From Streptomyces cathayae (lineage in GTDB: Bacteria > Actinomycetota > Actinomycetes > Streptomycetales > Streptomycetaceae): 64,000 nucleotides of DNA. The notes beneath the pieces were generated by a model. The model was not told the DNA's origin, made no database searches, and saw only the letters and a program-made list of their open reading frames with translations. How positions within the stretch are numbered: the stretch's first letter is position 1; the number at the start of each line of letters is the position of its first letter. A program made the translations under genes and the position numbers. The stretch lies in contig NZ_CP121682.1 of NCBI RefSeq assembly GCF_029760955.1, positions 5,704,001 through 5,768,000 on the forward strand, in the 5' to 3' direction. Positions 34,436 through 42,397 of this stretch are shown one piece after another.

Positions 34436-34470
34436 GATGGGGCCGACGGTCGCGGACCGTCGGCCCCATC
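34436..34470 (+). terminator. Terminator of glnA2
   Basis: GATGGGGCCGACGGTC pairs perfectly over 16 bases with GACCGTCGGCCCCATC around a GCG loop. It lies 35 bases beyond the glnA2 stop and is one of the strongest stem-loops in the window. It abuts the end of the integrase relic on the other strand. Confidence 0.9.
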
Positions 34471-34475
34471 GCGTC

Positions 34476-34862
34476 TCACTGGCCCAGGGCCGCCTCTGGG
34501 CCGTCCAGCGCAGGAGCGGCGCCCTCGTAGAGGCCGTCCACGGCCTTCCGGCCCGAGCGTCGCTACTCGGCATGAGGTGCGGGCAGACCCGGAGCGTGAA
34601 CCCCGGATCGTTGTGTCCGAGACAGTGACTCAGTGCTTTGACGTTCTCGCCGACGTCCGGCAGGACCGAGGCGTAGAAGTGCCTGAGGGCGTGCATGCCG
34701 TGTTCGCGGGCGGCCCGGTGACGGGCTCTCACCCGACTGCGGCGCGGGGATCACCCCAGCCGTGACGAGAGCGGGCTTCCCCGTGCGGTCGTTGAAGTCG
34801 GTGCGCCGAACCGCACCCGCTCCATCGAGACGGGTGAACAGCAGCCGCTCGGTCACGAGCGG
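34476..34862 (-). pseudogene. Broken site-specific tyrosine integrase
   Basis: On the minus strand three reading frames together give the C-terminal catalytic half of a phage/ICE-type integrase: VRRTDFNDRTGKPALVTAGV, then HGMHALRHFYASVL and LSHCLGHNDPGFTLRV, and finally KAVDGLYEG up to TGA at 34476. The His-x-x-Arg and LGH boxes are intact. The catalytic Tyr expected after FTLRV is Cys here (RVCPHLM), and at least two frameshifts (near 34740 and 34546) disrupt it. The N-terminal half is missing. It is the scar of an integrated element, located right at the left side of the accessory stretch. Confidence 0.8.
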
Positions 34863-35161
34863 GCCGTCTGCGCTGCGCCGACGCGCGCCCCCCCTGTGGA
34901 CAAGGCCGGAGGCCATGAGGCGAGCACCGCAGAGAGCGACCCGCGGTCAAAGACGATGCCTCCGGCGGAGGATCGGCCGGCACCGGGATGGGAGGGGGCG
35001 CCGTCGCCGAGTGCGGGCTCGTAGCGGCGTGCGCGGGATGGGAGCCGGGGTGAGTGGTGGGCGGAGGCGGGTGGGGAGATTCCGAAGGTTTCGCGCGGGG
35101 GTACGAACGCGAACGTTAGGCTCCGGTCTCCGGCAAGAGACGGACCGCCCCCGGAGGAGAC
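34863..35161. other. Gap between the integrase relic and the next small gene
   Basis: 299 bases with no supported gene. Minus-strand frames read arginine-rich, shadow-like translations. A GGAGGAG ribosome site at the right end serves the GTG at 35162. Attachment-site repeats could be expected here for an old element, but none was recognised by eye. Confidence 0.4.
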
Positions 35162-35407
35162 GTGAAGCGCGAGCTCACCAAGGTCGGTATCGGCTATCTG
35201 GGCGTCACGGCGTGGGTGGGCCTTCGCGACACGACATCGGTATCTTCGTTGGTGATCGGCGGCGTGTGCCTCGCCATACTGGTCGCAATACTCACTCGCT
35301 ACTTCGCTCTCCGTGTCCGGCAAGAGATCCAGGCCATCAAGGAAGACAACAGACAGGCCCGGGAACGCCGGGAGGCACGCAAGCGTGAGCGACGGGTGGG
35401 TGACTAG
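35162..35407 (+). CDS. Small membrane protein of unknown function
   Basis: 81 residues beginning at a GTG with GGAGGAG 3-9 bases upstream. One or two hydrophobic segments are visible (about 5-22 and 28-46: SLVIGGVCLAILVAILTRY). A long basic amphipathic helix follows (RVRQEIQAIKEDNRQARERREARKRERR as a coiled-coil-like tail). It is likely a membrane-anchored cytoplasmic helix protein. No family assigned. It lies in the accessory stretch after the integrase relic. Confidence 0.55.
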   Translation: MKRELTKVGIGYLGVTAWVGLRDTTSVSSLVIGGVCLAILVAILTRYFALRVRQEIQAIKEDNRQARERREARKRERRVGD

Positions 35408-35526
35408 CCGACCGGCTCGTCGTCCAGAGGGGCCCTGACGCCTGACATCAGCGGCTGACCCTTCCTCAGGGGAAGACGGATCGGACTCCTGCGGCGCTCG
35501 ATGCTGCGAAGCGTCCTGGCCGCTTT

Positions 35527-35916
35527 CTACGGTCGGGGCCCTGGGCGCTGCTCATCACCACGTGACGAAGCCCGGTAAATCAGGTAGAGGGTGGAGCCGA
35601 CGAGGACGAAGAGGCCCAGGCCCGCCAGGGGAATCAGGGGTGCGAGCGCGCTCCTGTCCACCCCTAGTGTCGGCAACACCCACACAACGAGCATCCCGCA
35701 GCCGACAGGGAGAAGCACCGTTCCCACCCTGCGGGCGATGTAAAGGTCACTGACCGTGACACGTGGGCCACCCAGGCGTTTTGTGATACGTGGACCACTC
35801 AGGGGTTTTGTGAACTTGATGTACTTCTCCGCCAAACTCAGGGGGTTGAAGGTGAATATCAGGCCACCGAGGAGAAACCAGGCACCCCCGATGGCCAGCA
35901 CTGAGTCTTGCTGCAC
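35527..35916 (-). CDS. Membrane protein of unknown function
   Basis: 129 residues from a GTG preceded by AGAAGGGAG. Three hydrophobic segments are seen: 7-25 (LAIGGAWFLLGGLIFTF), 66-83 (VGTVLLPVGCGMLVVWVL) and 93-112 (LIPLAGLGLFVLVGSTLYL), with a short basic hairpin between the first and second. The amino acids around the loop (GPRITKRLGGPRVTVSD) carry a duplicated GPR-T motif. No known family is recognised. It is convergent with the previous gene and transcribed toward it. Confidence 0.6.
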   Translation of the reverse strand: MQQDSVLAIGGAWFLLGGLIFTFNPLSLAEKYIKFTKPLSGPRITKRLGGPRVTVSDLYIARRVGTVLLPVGCGMLVVWVLPTLGVDRSALAPLIPLAGLGLFVLVGSTLYLIYRASSRGDEQRPGPRP

Positions 35917-36144
35917 GTGTGCTCCCTTCTCTCCGTCGTCCGATTCGGCTCAAGGTGCCGTCGGCAGCACGAGCGTTGTGCAGCAGCGAAGTGCCGTAAG
36001 GGACGCGACCGGCGTCGGCGTTCAGCCAGCAGTTGCATCCTGTCTCTGTGTCCGGCACAGGCGCTGTTCCAACCCATGGGCGGCGCCCCGCGGCTCGACC
36101 CAGTCATTGTCCGCCACCCGGAGGGTGCGGGGATCGGCTGCCGA

Positions 36145-36678
36145 CTACGCGGGAGGTGCGTAAGGGTTCCTGTCGGACGCCGGTGGGCCACCCCACTGTG
36201 CCCCTGGCGGCGGAACAGGAGCCCAGTACGGGCCGCGGTGGTGCATCCACCATCTACCGATGGTGTGGAACTTCTCCTCGAACCTGCGATCCCAGCTGAG
36301 GAACCCGGTGTTCGGCGCCCGCAGCCGGGTACGGCGGCCGCCCGCTTCGTAGATCACGACGGTCCGGGTTCCGAAGAATGACTCCATCCGGATGGCTTGG
36401 ACGTTCGACCACGGGATGGTCCGGTGGCGGAGGTTGTGCACGATGGCCGCCGACTGAGTGAGAGTGACCCCGAAGGGCCGCAAGATGATCAGCATCCCGA
36501 GCGGCAGGGTGAGTACTGAGACCAGTACAGGATCAAACGGGTCCCCGTCCAACCAGAACAGGACCTGGAGGACCATGGGGCTGACGATGCCGGGCAGCGC
36601 AGGCAGCACACGTTGGAGGCGCGTCAACCGGTAGCGGATGCGCTCGGGCGGTACAGCCCCGGCCTGCGATTGCTCCAT
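36145..36678 (-). CDS. PH domain-like membrane protein
   Basis: 177 residues counted from MEQSQAGAVPPERIRY. Two hydrophobic helices (about 28-46 and 55-75, ending ILRPFGVTLTQSAAIV) are followed by a bacterial-PH-like strand pattern: HRTIPWSNVQAIRMESFFGTRTVVIYEAGGRRTRLRAP. The tail is Pro/Gly-rich and contains a conserved W-M-H-H-R element. This is the usual design of DUF/PH-domain membrane proteins of actinomycetes, for which no function is known. It is transcribed in the same direction as the previous membrane gene, with 228 bases between. Confidence 0.65.
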   Translation of the reverse strand: MEQSQAGAVPPERIRYRLTRLQRVLPALPGIVSPMVLQVLFWLDGDPFDPVLVSVLTLPLGMLIILRPFGVTLTQSAAIVHNLRHRTIPWSNVQAIRMESFFGTRTVVIYEAGGRRTRLRAPNTGFLSWDRRFEEKFHTIGRWWMHHRGPYWAPVPPPGAQWGGPPASDRNPYAPPA

Positions 36679-36883
36679 CAGTTCCCACCCCTCACCCGAT
36701 GCAGCCGGCACTGGCGCATCATCGCCCGGGCAGCATGGCGGACCAGGGGCGCGCTGTCCATCTGCCTACTCCTGGGAGCCGAGCAAGCGTTCTGGAGAGC
36801 TCATCTCGCCACTTGCCGTGGCCGTAGATCTTGAGACCGAAGAAATCGAGGCTTGCGCCAAGCCGGACGGAGGAAGAGAAGCC

Positions 36884-37252
36884 ATGAACCACTCCGAGTG
36901 GAAGACCCGCCGGACCAGGAAGCTTCTGGGGGAGACGGTCGAGGAATCCGCCGCCTACGTCGAAGCCGGGTGTGCCTTCGCCCTCGGCCAGGCTGTTGAT
37001 GACCGGCGTACCGCGCTCGTCCTGTCGCAGGCCGAGCCGGCGCGGCGGGCGGAGATGACTCAGCCGCAGATCTCCGACATCGAGGGCGGAGACTCCGTAC
37101 CGACTCTGCCGCTGCTCACCCGTCTGGCCAAGGCTCTGGACGCGGCACTGACCATCGGCCTGGATCGTGACACGTCGGCTTTCACCTTCACCCCGCACGG
37201 AGGTCATCAGCCGGAGGAAGCGTCGGCGGATGGACGCGGCTCGGCGGCTTGA
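36884..37252 (+). CDS. XRE/HigA-like antitoxin with degraded HTH, toxin missing
   Basis: 122 residues from an ATG with GGAGGA 8 bases upstream. The segment RTALVLSQAEPARRAEMTQPQISDIEGGDSVP aligns with the HTH of HigA-type antitoxins, but within it the normal G-L-S-Q reads V-L-S-Q, E-L-A reads E-P-A, and R-A-G-M reads R-A-E-M. A proline in helix 2 should weaken DNA binding. The C-terminal part (PLLTRLAKALDAALTIGLD) is normal. No HigB toxin is found upstream in the 205-base gap; a relic could be too decayed to see. Confidence 0.65.
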   Translation: MNHSEWKTRRTRKLLGETVEESAAYVEAGCAFALGQAVDDRRTALVLSQAEPARRAEMTQPQISDIEGGDSVPTLPLLTRLAKALDAALTIGLDRDTSAFTFTPHGGHQPEEASADGRGSAA

Positions 37253-37349
37253 GCCACGTCCGCAGGGCGAGATCGGTTTTGGTGATGAACTCACTGGGAC
37301 CGCCGACCTGTTCCACGCCCTCGCGGTGACGGCTGCCCGGCCCCCCGTC

Positions 37350-37379
37350 GGCCGTGCGGGGTCAGGTCCCTGCACGGCC
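37350..37379. terminator. Hairpin between convergent HigA-like and dioxygenase genes
   Basis: GGCCGTGCGGGG (37350-37361) pairs with CCCTGCACGGCC (37368-37379) with one wobble pair. It lies between the two convergent stops (37252 and 37393) and can end transcription from both sides. Confidence 0.65.
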
Positions 37380-37392
37380 GTGTGCCGGGGTG

Positions 37393-38331
37393 TCAGAAGG
37401 GGCGGTCACCTGCGATGGCGACGCGTTCGGCGACCCGGCGGTGGGTGCCGTAGTCGTTGACCGCGTAGTGCTGGGTGGCCCGGTTGTCCCAGAACGCCAC
37501 GTCGCCGGGCTGCCAGCGGAAACGGACCTGGTACTCGGGGATGTGCGCCTGCTGGAAGAGGTAGCGCAGCAGGCGGTCGCTCTCCTCCTGGGGCATGCCG
37601 GTGATCCGGGTGGTGAAGGAGACGTTCACGAAGAGCATGCGCCGCCCGGTGTCGGGGTGGGTGCGCACGACGGGGTGCTCCACGGGCGGGAAGTGCTCCT
37701 GGTGGGGCGCGAGCCGTTCGGGACCGTAGAACCGGGCGAAACCGGGGATGAAGTCGTGCACGGCGCGGGCGCCGTCGATGCGGTCCTTCACGTCCTGCGG
37801 GAGGTTGTCGTAGGCGGCGGCCATGTCGGCCCACAGGGTGTCGCCGCCGGCCGGCGGCACCTCGCGCAACTGGAGGACGGCACCGAGCGCCGGCCGCTCG
37901 CGGAAGGTGACGTCGGCGTGCCAGACGTTCTCGAACGTCGGAGTGGAGCCGCTGCCCTTGTCGAAGCGGACGACGTCCTCGCTGGAACCGGCGGCGAGCA
38001 GCGGGTTGGTCTCCAGCTCGCCCCAGTGGCGTGCGAAGGCACGCTGCCGGTCGGAGGCGAGGTGCTGGCCGCGGAAGAACAGCACCTTCCACTCCAGCAG
38101 GGCCCGGTGGAGTTCGGCGCGCAGCTCGGGGCCGAGCGGGCGGGACAGGTCGACCCCTCTGATCTCGGCGCCGATCGTGCGCGCCTGGGGCTCGAGTTCG
38201 AACAGTTCGTAGGGCCGCTCCTCCCACCCCTCGGGCACCCGGCGCAGGACGCGCTGGCCCTCGTAGAGGCCGTCTCCGGGGATGCGTGCCTCACGGAGGG
38301 TGGCGGGCGGTGCGGTGTTCGTGACGGTCAT
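37393..38331 (-). CDS. TauD/TfdA family Fe(II)/2-oxoglutarate dioxygenase
   Basis: 312 residues counted from MTVTNTAPPATLREAR. The metal-binding facial triad is visible: His and Asp in NVWHADVTF near 150-158, and the distal His in YGTHRRVAERVAI near 298. The Arg that holds 2-oxoglutarate lies shortly after. The fold body includes ALLEWKVLFFRGQHL, typical of alpha-ketoglutarate-dependent taurine dioxygenases. It could use a sulfonate, an amino acid-like or a secondary-metabolite substrate. Its presence in the accessory region next to regulators suggests specialised metabolism. Confidence 0.88.
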   Translation of the reverse strand: MTVTNTAPPATLREARIPGDGLYEGQRVLRRVPEGWEERPYELFELEPQARTIGAEIRGVDLSRPLGPELRAELHRALLEWKVLFFRGQHLASDRQRAFARHWGELETNPLLAAGSSEDVVRFDKGSGSTPTFENVWHADVTFRERPALGAVLQLREVPPAGGDTLWADMAAAYDNLPQDVKDRIDGARAVHDFIPGFARFYGPERLAPHQEHFPPVEHPVVRTHPDTGRRMLFVNVSFTTRITGMPQEESDRLLRYLFQQAHIPEYQVRFRWQPGDVAFWDNRATQHYAVNDYGTHRRVAERVAIAGDRPF

Positions 38332-39062
38332 GGGATGTCCTTCCTCTGTACACGGGGTACGGGGTACGGGGTTTGAACGGGTCGGGTCATGTCGGGTCGT
38401 GGGGAGGGGACGGGTCGGCCGTGTCGGGGCGCGGAGCACGGGCCGTCCCGGCGTCGCGTACGCCGAGGGGCACACCCGCCGTGCGCGGGTGTGCGGGATG
38501 GATTGCCGGGGTGACCCGGGAAAGGGGTGGTGCGGGGCCGTCGGCCGGGAAGACGGGGAGCGGCCCGGGCGGTGAGGGGCCGGGCCTGAAGTCAGAGGGT
38601 GCGGTCGGCTATCGGCCGGAGCGCTCGCAGCCGGTTCGGTCCGGGACGCGCAGCGCCACCGACATCCTGACGAACCAGTACGTGGTCATGGTGACGATTG
38701 TGTGATCTTGCCCGTGTTCTGTCAACGGGCCCCGTCCGGTGGTCATGCTCGCGATGCTGGTCCGGATCAGTCGATCCGGCTTCTTCTGCCCGTAAAGCGG
38801 GTTACCGGTGATCTTCGGCTTTTCGGCTCGGGTGTGTTCCCGGGGCGTGGTGGGCGAGCAGGGGCGCGTATGGCCGAGATCTTGTGGGTGGGGTGCGGGG
38901 AAGGGGGCGGAATGACCGTATGTCGCGGAGTGGTGACTGGATCGTCTGACTACTGCAACCCTCGCGGTGGCGCAAAACCGCACCCCGCCGGGACATAATC
39001 GCTGGGATTGTGCGACGGAGGCTCGGTGGGGGAGCCGGTCGACGGAGGGACAGGGGCGCTGG
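38332..39062. other. Long gap between the dioxygenase and the regulator island
   Basis: 731 bases with no supported gene. It should hold the promoters of the dioxygenase (left edge) and of the first regulator (right edge). The left side shows the ACGGGGT repeats. A minus-strand 26-codon frame at 38607-38687 (starting MTTYWFVRM) has no ribosome site and is not accepted. Stretches of both strands are open without coding signal. Confidence 0.45.
38352..38372. repeat. Three tandem ACGGGGT repeats upstream of the dioxygenase gene
   Basis: The heptamer ACGGGGT occurs three times in a row just 20 bases upstream of the dioxygenase ATG on the minus strand. Tandem heptamers near a promoter can be regulator sites. 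They can equally be a small simple-sequence expansion in GC-rich DNA. Confidence 0.4.
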
Positions 39063-39794
39063 ATGAACCAGGGATCGGTCAGGGTCGCGGTCGTGGCGCG
39101 GGGTGCCGTCGCGCGCAGTGGGCTCGCAGCCGTGCTGGAGGAAGCGGCCCACGTGAAGCAGACCACCGTCTTCCGCCCCGAGGAGTTCACGACGGCCTCG
39201 CCCGAGGACGCCGTCCAACTGCTCATCCTCTCCTGCGACGTGCTGGTGCTCTGGTGTGTGAACGGCGCCGGGGAGGGCGAGGACGCGTGGGCCGCCGGAC
39301 TGGCGGAGGTCGTCCGCCGCAACGGGGTCCGGGTCCTGCTGGTGCTGCCCGGTGCCGAGGTGCGGCGCGCCGCGTCCGGCGCGGTCGTGCCCTGTGACGG
39401 GATCCTCGACCAGGACGCCCTGACCGGCGAGGGGCTCGACGAGGCCCTGCGGAAGGCGGCCGAGGGGATCCGGCCGGCGGTGCCGGCCGGGCGGACGGTG
39501 GCGGCCCCCCGGCCCTCCCGGCCCGTCCCGCCCGCCCGGGGTGCCGCCGGGCCGCGGAACCGGTTTCCGCGGCGGCAGCTCACCGAGCGGGAGAGCCGGG
39601 TGCTGGAACTGCTGGTCGAGGGGCTCAGCAACCGGCAGATCGGGCAGGCCCTCGAGGTGTCCGAGCATGTCGCCAAGCGCACCGTCGCGCTCGTGCTGGC
39701 CAAGCTCGACTGCCCCAACCGCACCCAGGCCGCCGCAGTCGCCCTGCGCGAGGGGCTCGTGGGGACGGGCCCGGGGGAGGCCCTGGGCGCGTAG
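39063..39794 (+). CDS. LuxR family regulator with degenerate receiver-like N-terminus
   Basis: 243 residues from MNQGSVRVAVVARGAV. The C-terminal HTH is QLTERESRVLELLVEGLSNRQIGQALEVSEHVAKRTVALVLAKL (about 176-220), a NarL/FixJ-type module. The N-terminal 120 residues look like a receiver fold but the acidic pair and phosphoacceptor Asp expected near 10 and 55 are not seen: the first strand ends VVARGA and the third ends VLWCV. It should therefore act without phosphorylation. It opens the six-regulator island and converges on the next LAL gene, 8 bases between stops. Confidence 0.75.
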   Translation: MNQGSVRVAVVARGAVARSGLAAVLEEAAHVKQTTVFRPEEFTTASPEDAVQLLILSCDVLVLWCVNGAGEGEDAWAAGLAEVVRRNGVRVLLVLPGAEVRRAASGAVVPCDGILDQDALTGEGLDEALRKAAEGIRPAVPAGRTVAAPRPSRPVPPARGAAGPRNRFPRRQLTERESRVLELLVEGLSNRQIGQALEVSEHVAKRTVALVLAKLDCPNRTQAAAVALREGLVGTGPGEALGA

Positions 39795-39802
39795 GGCCTT
39801 GC

Positions 39803-42397
39803 TCACGGGTGGCCCAGCGCCACCGTGAGGTCGGGGCGGCCGTTGATGCCCAGGGCGCGGTAGGTGTGCGTCAGGTGGAGTTCGACGGTGCGGACGCCGA
39901 CCGACAGTTCCTTGGCGATCGCCGTGTTCGACCGGCCCTCCGCCGCCAGCAGGGCGACCCGCAGCTGGGCCGGACTCAGCCGGGCCCGGTTCGAGCCGGG
40001 CTGGGCGGCGAGCCGGGCGGCGACCTCCTCGGTGAGCGGGAACGGCCGGCCCCGTCTGACCGCCTCGTCGAGCAGGCTCCGTGCCTCCGCCGACCGGCCG
40101 GTGTCGAGCAGGGCGGAGGCCAGCGCAACCATCGCCCGCGCGTACAGTCTCCGGGTCGGCATGCCGGCGAGCAGACGTACCGCGGTCCGTAGGTGCCCGA
40201 GCGCCGTACGGTCGGGGAGGGCCGGCCCCGCCCAGAGGTGGACGGCGCCGACCGCGCCCGGCGCGCCCCAGGCCCGGGCCGCCGTGAGGCTCTCGACCAC
40301 CAGGCGCTCCGCCGCCTGCGGGGCCGCGCAGGCCGCCTCCGCCATGGCGAGATGCGAACGCCAGGGAATGACGGCGGGGTTCACACAGCCGAGGGGCCGC
40401 AGCATCCGGCCGCACTCGCGCAACTGCGCCCTCGCCTCGGAGGTCCGGCCGGTGCGCAGGCAGAGGACGCCCCGGGCGAACAGCAGGCGGGCAGGGCCCA
40501 GACCGTACCCGGTGCGGTCCGGCGGGACCTCCGTCCGGGCCGACCGCGCCAGGACCGACTCCGCCAGGTCCGTCCGGCCGGACTCCAGGGCGACGAGTGC
40601 CTCCACCGCGGTCAGTCCCGGCAGCGCCCGCGGATGCCAGTGGTGCCTGGGCACCTCGGCGACCGCCTCTGCCAGCCGCTCCCTTGCCTGCTCCAACTCG
40701 CCCGTACGCAAGGCGAGTTCCGCAAGCCCCAGCAGTGCCTGACCGGTCACGGGGCTCACCCTGTGCCGTCGCGCCTCGGCCGTGATCCGCTGCAGCCCGG
40801 ACCGGGCCAGCGCCACGTCCTCGGCGACGGCGAGCACGCGCGCGGCGAACAGCCGGGGAGTGAACAGCCCGTTTCCCGCCCGGATCAGCACGCTCCCGGC
40901 CAGTCGGCGGGCCTCGTCGATCTTCTGCCCGGCCAGACAGTGCCGCCAGGCCCCGGCCGCGGCCCGGGTCGCGTCGAACTCCGGCGTCCCCCGGCCGTCC
41001 CACGGGCCGGGGGACAGGGCGTCCGGCGCCGGTCCGGGTGGACGGGTCTCCGCGGCCAGCGCGTGCAGGCCGCGCAGCGTACGCCGCTCGGCCTCCGACG
41101 TCGCCCGCGCCGCCGCCGCGCCGAGCGCCGCCGCCGCGTCGTCCCCGGCGCGCAGCGCCAGCACGTCGGCGGCGAACAGCAGGGCCCCGGACCGGTCCGG
41201 GACGTCGGTCTCCCGCAGGATCCGCCGGAATCCGCGCTCGGCCGCCACCGGCCGCCGCGAGGACTGGGCCTTCGCCAGTTCCAGCAGGACGTCCGTGCGC
41301 AGCCCGCCGTCCGCTCCGTGGTCCAACGACCGTTCGAAGAACACCACCGCCGCGTCGTCGTCGCCGGACCGGCGCGCGGCCACCCCCGCTGCGTGGAGCG
41401 CGCCGGGGACCCAGGGTTCGTCCAGCGAGGTCCGTGCGGCCAGCCGGCCGAGCACGTCCTGCGGGAAACCCTCGCGGTGCGCCAACCGCGCGGCACGCTC
41501 GTGGAGTTCACGGCGCCGGTCACCGTCCAGGAGGCCGAGGGCCCGCTCGGCCACCAGCGGGTCGTACAGCCGGGGCCCTGCGGCGGCGGAGTCGAGCAGA
41601 CCGGTGACGGCCGGCTCCGTACGCGCCTGCTCGCCGTCCGGCACGGAGATCCCGGCCAACCCGCAGACCTGGCGGAACGAGAAGTGCCCCGCCGCCACCG
41701 CGCTCGCCGTGACGAGTGCGGACGCCCGCGCGGACGCTCGCGCCAGTACGGTCCGCAGATGGTGCCGGCCCGTCCGGTCGGCGAGCGCGGCGAATTCGGC
41801 GGCGTCGGGGGGCGGGCCGGGCCGTCGCCGGAGCGCGGCGCACAGGACCGCCGGGTTGCCGCCGGTCGAGGCGGTCGCGGCCGGCAGGAGCGAGTCGGCC
41901 GCCTCCTCGCCGTACGCCCGTGCGAGCAGCGTCCGTACGGCGTGCTCGGTCAGCGGGCGCAGCGACAACTCGTATGCGGGATCGGCCTGTGCGCCGAGCG
42001 GCGCCGGGCCGGAGCCCGCAGAGTGCTCGGAGCCCTCGGAGCCCTCGACGAGCACCCACAACGCGGGTCGCGGTTCCGGGCGGCCGGTGGGGGAAGCGGG
42101 CCCCTTCGATGTGCTCCGGGTGTCGTCGGTGAACAGGGCCGACGGGCCGCTGACCGAGGCGGGTCCGTCCTGTCCGGGGGCCGTGAGGACGTGCAGGCCG
42201 GCCTGCCGGGCGAGGGCCGCGCCCTCGGCGAGCAGGGCGCTGCGTCCGGTGCCCGGGCGGCCACGCACGAGGACGGTCGCCGTCCCGCCGTCCGCGACCT
42301 GGCGTACGGCCCGCTCCAACGTGGCCCGCTCCCCGGCCCGTTCCAGGAGCCCGTCGGGTGCGCGGGGTGAACGCGGTGGCCGGAGCGGCCGGTTCAC
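39803..42397 (-). CDS. Large LuxR (LAL) regulator with degenerate P-loop
   Basis: 864 residues from a GTG that overlaps the upstream stop by four bases (GTGA), so the gene is translationally coupled to the next LAL. The N-terminal ATPase motif is RGRPGTGRSALL near 44: the Walker A lysine is Arg. A clear Walker B was not seen; the region reads LWVLVEGSEGSEHSAGS. The middle is helical, TPR-like. The C-terminal HTH is LSPAQLRVALLAAEGRSNTAIAKELSVGVRTVELHLTHTYRAL near 815-855. Family members activate polyketide and maltose genes; here the target is unknown. Confidence 0.82.
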   Translation of the reverse strand: MNRPLRPPRSPRAPDGLLERAGERATLERAVRQVADGGTATVLVRGRPGTGRSALLAEGAALARQAGLHVLTAPGQDGPASVSGPSALFTDDTRSTSKGPASPTGRPEPRPALWVLVEGSEGSEHSAGSGPAPLGAQADPAYELSLRPLTEHAVRTLLARAYGEEAADSLLPAATASTGGNPAVLCAALRRRPGPPPDAAEFAALADRTGRHHLRTVLARASARASALVTASAVAAGHFSFRQVCGLAGISVPDGEQARTEPAVTGLLDSAAAGPRLYDPLVAERALGLLDGDRRRELHERAARLAHREGFPQDVLGRLAARTSLDEPWVPGALHAAGVAARRSGDDDAAVVFFERSLDHGADGGLRTDVLLELAKAQSSRRPVAAERGFRRILRETDVPDRSGALLFAADVLALRAGDDAAAALGAAAARATSEAERRTLRGLHALAAETRPPGPAPDALSPGPWDGRGTPEFDATRAAAGAWRHCLAGQKIDEARRLAGSVLIRAGNGLFTPRLFAARVLAVAEDVALARSGLQRITAEARRHRVSPVTGQALLGLAELALRTGELEQARERLAEAVAEVPRHHWHPRALPGLTAVEALVALESGRTDLAESVLARSARTEVPPDRTGYGLGPARLLFARGVLCLRTGRTSEARAQLRECGRMLRPLGCVNPAVIPWRSHLAMAEAACAAPQAAERLVVESLTAARAWGAPGAVGAVHLWAGPALPDRTALGHLRTAVRLLAGMPTRRLYARAMVALASALLDTGRSAEARSLLDEAVRRGRPFPLTEEVAARLAAQPGSNRARLSPAQLRVALLAAEGRSNTAIAKELSVGVRTVELHLTHTYRALGINGRPDLTVALGHP

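Noticed and set aside
34400..35160. A tRNA gene as the attachment site next to the integrase relic
   Set aside because: No cloverleaf or CCA-type end was recognised on either strand.
38607..38687. A 26-codon minus-strand frame that could be a leader peptide
   Set aside because: No ribosome site, no conserved leader pattern and no downstream gene it could attenuate on that strand at the right distance.
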